A stretch of DNA of 64,000 bases from Mesorhizobium sp. M8A.F.Ca.ET.218.01.1.1. GTDB taxonomy: Bacteria > Pseudomonadota > Alphaproteobacteria > Rhizobiales > Rhizobiaceae. Position numbers and translations under genes: made by a program. The number at the start of each line of letters is the position of its first letter. Position 1 is the stretch's first letter. The notes beneath the pieces were generated by a model that saw only the letters and a list, made by a program, of their open reading frames with translations, did not search any database and was not told where the DNA came from. The stretch spans positions 249,397 to 313,396 of the forward strand of contig NZ_SRUZ01000008.1 of the NCBI RefSeq assembly GCF_004791165.1, read 5' to 3'. Below are positions 60,637-64,000 of this stretch, piece by piece.

Positions 60637-61773
60637 CTATTCAGCCGCTTGCCGGTCACCGAAAGCGATGCCGGTGAAAGTCTGGTTCAAGTGCATCGAC
60701 CGGTACTGTTCGCCATAGGTGCCGAAGCCGACGACATTGTTGACCCGGTAGAGCTCCGAAATATCGCGAAAGACCTGCCGGTTGCGTGCGTCCAGCCGGC
60801 GCAGCACGCAGTCGAAGCCAAGGATCATATCGATGCCGCCCAGCCTTTGCTCGACCTCGCGCAATGCCGCTCGTGTCGATTCGACCATGTCCTTGGGCTG
60901 GGCGATCGACAGCACCACACCGTCGTCGATGGCGCAGAAGAACGACAGCGAGCCATCCGCGTGCATCCTCTGGATCGAGCGGCAGTAATATTCGCCGCCC
61001 ACCTTCACCACCACGGGATGCGAGGCGAAGCTCAGCGGTGTCAGGGTCTGCGGCAGGATGCCGACCGAAGCGGCATACTCCTCCGCCGCATTGGTGGCGT
61101 TGAACTCCCGCACGATGCGGTGATCCGGATCGGACGCGGTCACCACCAGCTTTTCGTCGGTGGGAACGAAGTTGTCGGTCTTGAAGACGTGGAACGGAAT
61201 TTCCGTGGCGACCAGCACGATGATGGCGCTGTCCGAAGCGACCCTGCCGTTCGAGATCAGACGCGTCGTCTCGAATTTCAAATCGTCGCCGGCCGAGCCG
61301 CCGAGCAGCGGTATGTCGTCAAGACCCCAGTGGATGGCCGAACTCACCGCTTCCTCGGCATAGGACAGCCCATCGATGAAGCAGAGCGCGAAGGTGTTCC
61401 TGGTCTGCTCGCCGCCGAGCCGGGCGCGCAGCGTGCGCCGCAGGGCCTCGACCTCTTCGGTGATCCTGTCCATGCCCGAAGTCGACAAATTGTCGACCAT
61501 GGTGCTGACCGCCGTGAAGGATGCCGAGGGCAGCAGCATCGCCAGCATATGGCCTTCCTCGAGCCCCTGCGGCGTAATCTCGCCGGCGGTCGAACAACCG
61601 GCGTGGTGGAGCCCCGGCGCGTGGACCGAGAGTGCCCGCGACAGGGCCCCGGCCTCGACAAGGCTCTGGGAAAAGAACACGAGGGCGAAGCCGGCATCGA
61701 TGGCGGCGGCCTCGGCGGCTACCGCGCGTGCGAAATCATCCGGGTCGGGCTCGTCCGTGGTCAGCGCCGACAA
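60637..61773 (-). CDS. FIST-domain sensor protein, start codon uncertain
   Basis: Ligand-sensing protein with FIST_N (GFALVFFSQSLVEAGAL, HAGCSTAGEITPQGLEEG, LLGGSAGDDL) and FIST_C (VVKVGGEYYCRSIQRMH, FDCVLRRLDARNRQVFRDI, then VVGFGTYGEQYRSMHLNQTF). FIST domains are thought to bind small ligands such as amino acids and feed histidine kinases, here the one 14 bases downstream. No ATG or GTG is near the domain start: TTG at 61773 (378 residues) has no ribosome site, while CTG at 61806 (389 residues) follows GGGAG at good spacing and keeps the N-terminal RTRYACGLS. Either start is unusual. Confidence 0.8.
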   Translation of the reverse strand: MSALTTDEPDPDDFARAVAAEAAAIDAGFALVFFSQSLVEAGALSRALSVHAPGLHHAGCSTAGEITPQGLEEGHMLAMLLPSASFTAVSTMVDNLSTSGMDRITEEVEALRRTLRARLGGEQTRNTFALCFIDGLSYAEEAVSSAIHWGLDDIPLLGGSAGDDLKFETTRLISNGRVASDSAIIVLVATEIPFHVFKTDNFVPTDEKLVVTASDPDHRIVREFNATNAAEEYAASVGILPQTLTPLSFASHPVVVKVGGEYYCRSIQRMHADGSLSFFCAIDDGVVLSIAQPKDMVESTRAALREVEQRLGGIDMILGFDCVLRRLDARNRQVFRDISELYRVNNVVGFGTYGEQYRSMHLNQTFTGIAFGDRQAAE

Positions 61774-62083
61774 GCCGCATGCATAGCGCGTCCGTGAACC
61801 TGTCAGCGGCGTTCTCCCGCATTTCCTCCGACGCCTTCTTGTGCGCGGCTTTTCGAGTGCTTCTTGTGCGCGGCGTCGAAGGCATTGTTGCCGCCACGAG
61901 GCGTTTTGGCAATGGGGCCACAGGAATGCGCTTCGGTGCCCTGGCCATGATCGAAAGTACAATGATCCGCCTTTTCCGTCGTGCTGTTTTTTGTGCATTG
62001 TGCGGTGTACGAATAACGCATGGCCGAAGTGCCAACGGCTCGTCGGCAGCGTGATGACCAAGGTTGACACCCAGGGAGGGGCT

Positions 62084-62587
62084 ATGTCGGACGTTTCGTT
62101 GATGGTGAACGGCAAGCGGGTTGGTGGTGTCGTCGAGGATCGAACACTGCTCGTCCATTTCCTGCGGGAGAATCTCGGCCTGACCGGCACCCATGTCGGT
62201 TGCGACACCTCGCAGTGCGGATCCTGCGTCGTCCATGTCGACGGCAAGGCGGTCAAGTCCTGCACGATGCTCGCGGTCCAGGCGTCCGGGTCGACAGTGG
62301 TCACGATCGAAGGTCTCGCCAACGGCGCCGACCTGCATCCCGTCCAGGCGGCCTTCAAGGAATATCACGGCCTGCAATGCGGCTTTTGCACGCCAGGCAT
62401 GATCATGGCTGCAACCGACATGATCAACCGCCATCCCGAAGGCCTCGACGAGGCAACGGTGCGGGCGGAACTCGAAGGCAACATCTGCCGCTGCACCGGC
62501 TACCACAACATCGTGAAGGCGATCCTGGCCGCATCGAAGACGATGTCGAAGAGCGCCGCGAAGGGCAAGGCGAAACAGGCAGCTTAG
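62084..62587 (+). CDS. coxS: Small Fe-S subunit of a CO dehydrogenase-type molybdenum hydroxylase
   Basis: A 167-residue protein with two [2Fe-2S] clusters: the plant-type set in GCDTSQCGSCVVHVDG plus a later cysteine in KSCTM, and the second set CGFCTPGM with EGNICRCTGYHNIV. It passes electrons from the molybdenum subunit. The ATG at 62084 has GGGAGGGG upstream; 62054 is a weaker alternative. It precedes coxL by 109 bases containing a heptad-repeat palindrome. The S-then-L order is that of form II cox clusters. A short Lys/Ala-rich tail ends it. Confidence 0.88.
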   Translation: MSDVSLMVNGKRVGGVVEDRTLLVHFLRENLGLTGTHVGCDTSQCGSCVVHVDGKAVKSCTMLAVQASGSTVVTIEGLANGADLHPVQAAFKEYHGLQCGFCTPGMIMAATDMINRHPEGLDEATVRAELEGNICRCTGYHNIVKAILAASKTMSKSAAKGKAKQAA

Positions 62588-62680
62588 GCAATAGGCAATA
62601 GGCAATAGTGAGTAGGGCAAACATCGATATGACCACGAGCCCTTCCACTACTGCCTAACCCCTACTGCCTATCCCCTAAA
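62585..62680. repeat. Heptad-repeat imperfect palindrome between coxS and coxL
   Basis: Three copies of TAGGCAA (62585-62605) begin in the coxS stop codon and continue as seven-base units starting TAG. On the right, units starting CTA run in phase: CTACTGC, CTAACCC, CTACTGC, CTATCCC (62648-62675). The right side is broadly the reverse complement of the left, so the mRNA can fold into a long stem. Confidence 0.75.
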
Positions 62681-62696
62681 TTCGGGAGGAATTTCC

Positions 62697-64000
<1,304 letters not shown>

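Overview
The window reads as a chromosomal segment of a high-GC alphaproteobacterium of the order Rhizobiales, most likely Mesorhizobium or a close relative (inference, no search was run). The reasons are a rhizobial acpXL-fabF2XL-fabF1XL-adh2XL-lpxXL cluster for the very-long-chain acyl group of lipid A, a rhizobial hmu haem locus followed by the iron regulator RirA with its three cluster cysteines at 91, 99 and 105, a class of palindromic intergenic repeat common in rhizobia, and form II cox genes. I see no transposase, prophage, CRISPR array or rRNA. Most of it is metabolic and regulatory core or near-core sequence.

Layout. 1-7.7 kb: end of an unidentified gene, a hairpin-rich spacer, a valine-catabolism pair (acyl-CoA dehydrogenase, mmsB), a DMSP-lyase-like cupin overlapping cobQ, a glyoxalase-fold protein, an AraC regulator, a TSUP transporter and a TerB protein. 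7.7-14.1 kb: a leftward peptide/opine-type ABC operon (M20 deacylase, binding protein, two permeases, a fused double ATPase). 14.3-21.2 kb: an L,D-transpeptidase, the lipid A very-long-chain acyl cluster and a slipin. 21.5-22.7 kb: two overlapping tRNA-like genes and a small RHH-SRPBCC pair whose promoter looks leaderless and carries an operator. 22.6-33.4 kb: histidine phosphatase, a large caspase-fold protein with ten 47-residue repeats, AEC transporter, gabD, galM, kdgK, a YtkA-like protein with a dihaem peroxidase, and an Lrp regulator divergent from putA.

37.1-46.1 kb is the clearest functional unit: haem acquisition. hmuR, an unnamed periplasmic protein, tonB and an IsdG-type haem oxygenase run left; hemP-hmuSTUV runs right; rirA lies convergent at the end. 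Near-identical TGA-N9-TCA boxes sit in the hmuR/hemP divergent region and upstream of rirA, which predicts a RirA circuit that regulates both uptake and itself. 46.4-49 kb carries a DUF445 membrane protein, a phasin and a MaoC hydratase. 49-57 kb holds three divergent regulator/transporter pairs (LysR/MFS, MocR/EamA, HxlR/MFS), each with an inverted repeat between the genes, plus a zinc alcohol dehydrogenase. 57-58.4 kb has maiA and a fumarylacetoacetase-family gene (aromatic ring catabolism). 58.5-61.8 kb is a two-component system with a FIST sensor protein. The window ends in coxS and a truncated coxL (AYRGAGR, form II), separated by a heptad-repeat palindrome.

The most unusual items are the overlapping degenerate tRNA pair, the ketosynthase FabF2XL without its nucleophilic cysteine, the two palindromic repeats that both supply the stop codon of the gene they follow, the DMSP-lyase-like cupin, the caspase/47-mer repeat protein and the unnamed periplasmic protein inside the haem operon. 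Coding positions and motifs come from reading translations; gene names rest on family recognition, not on database results.
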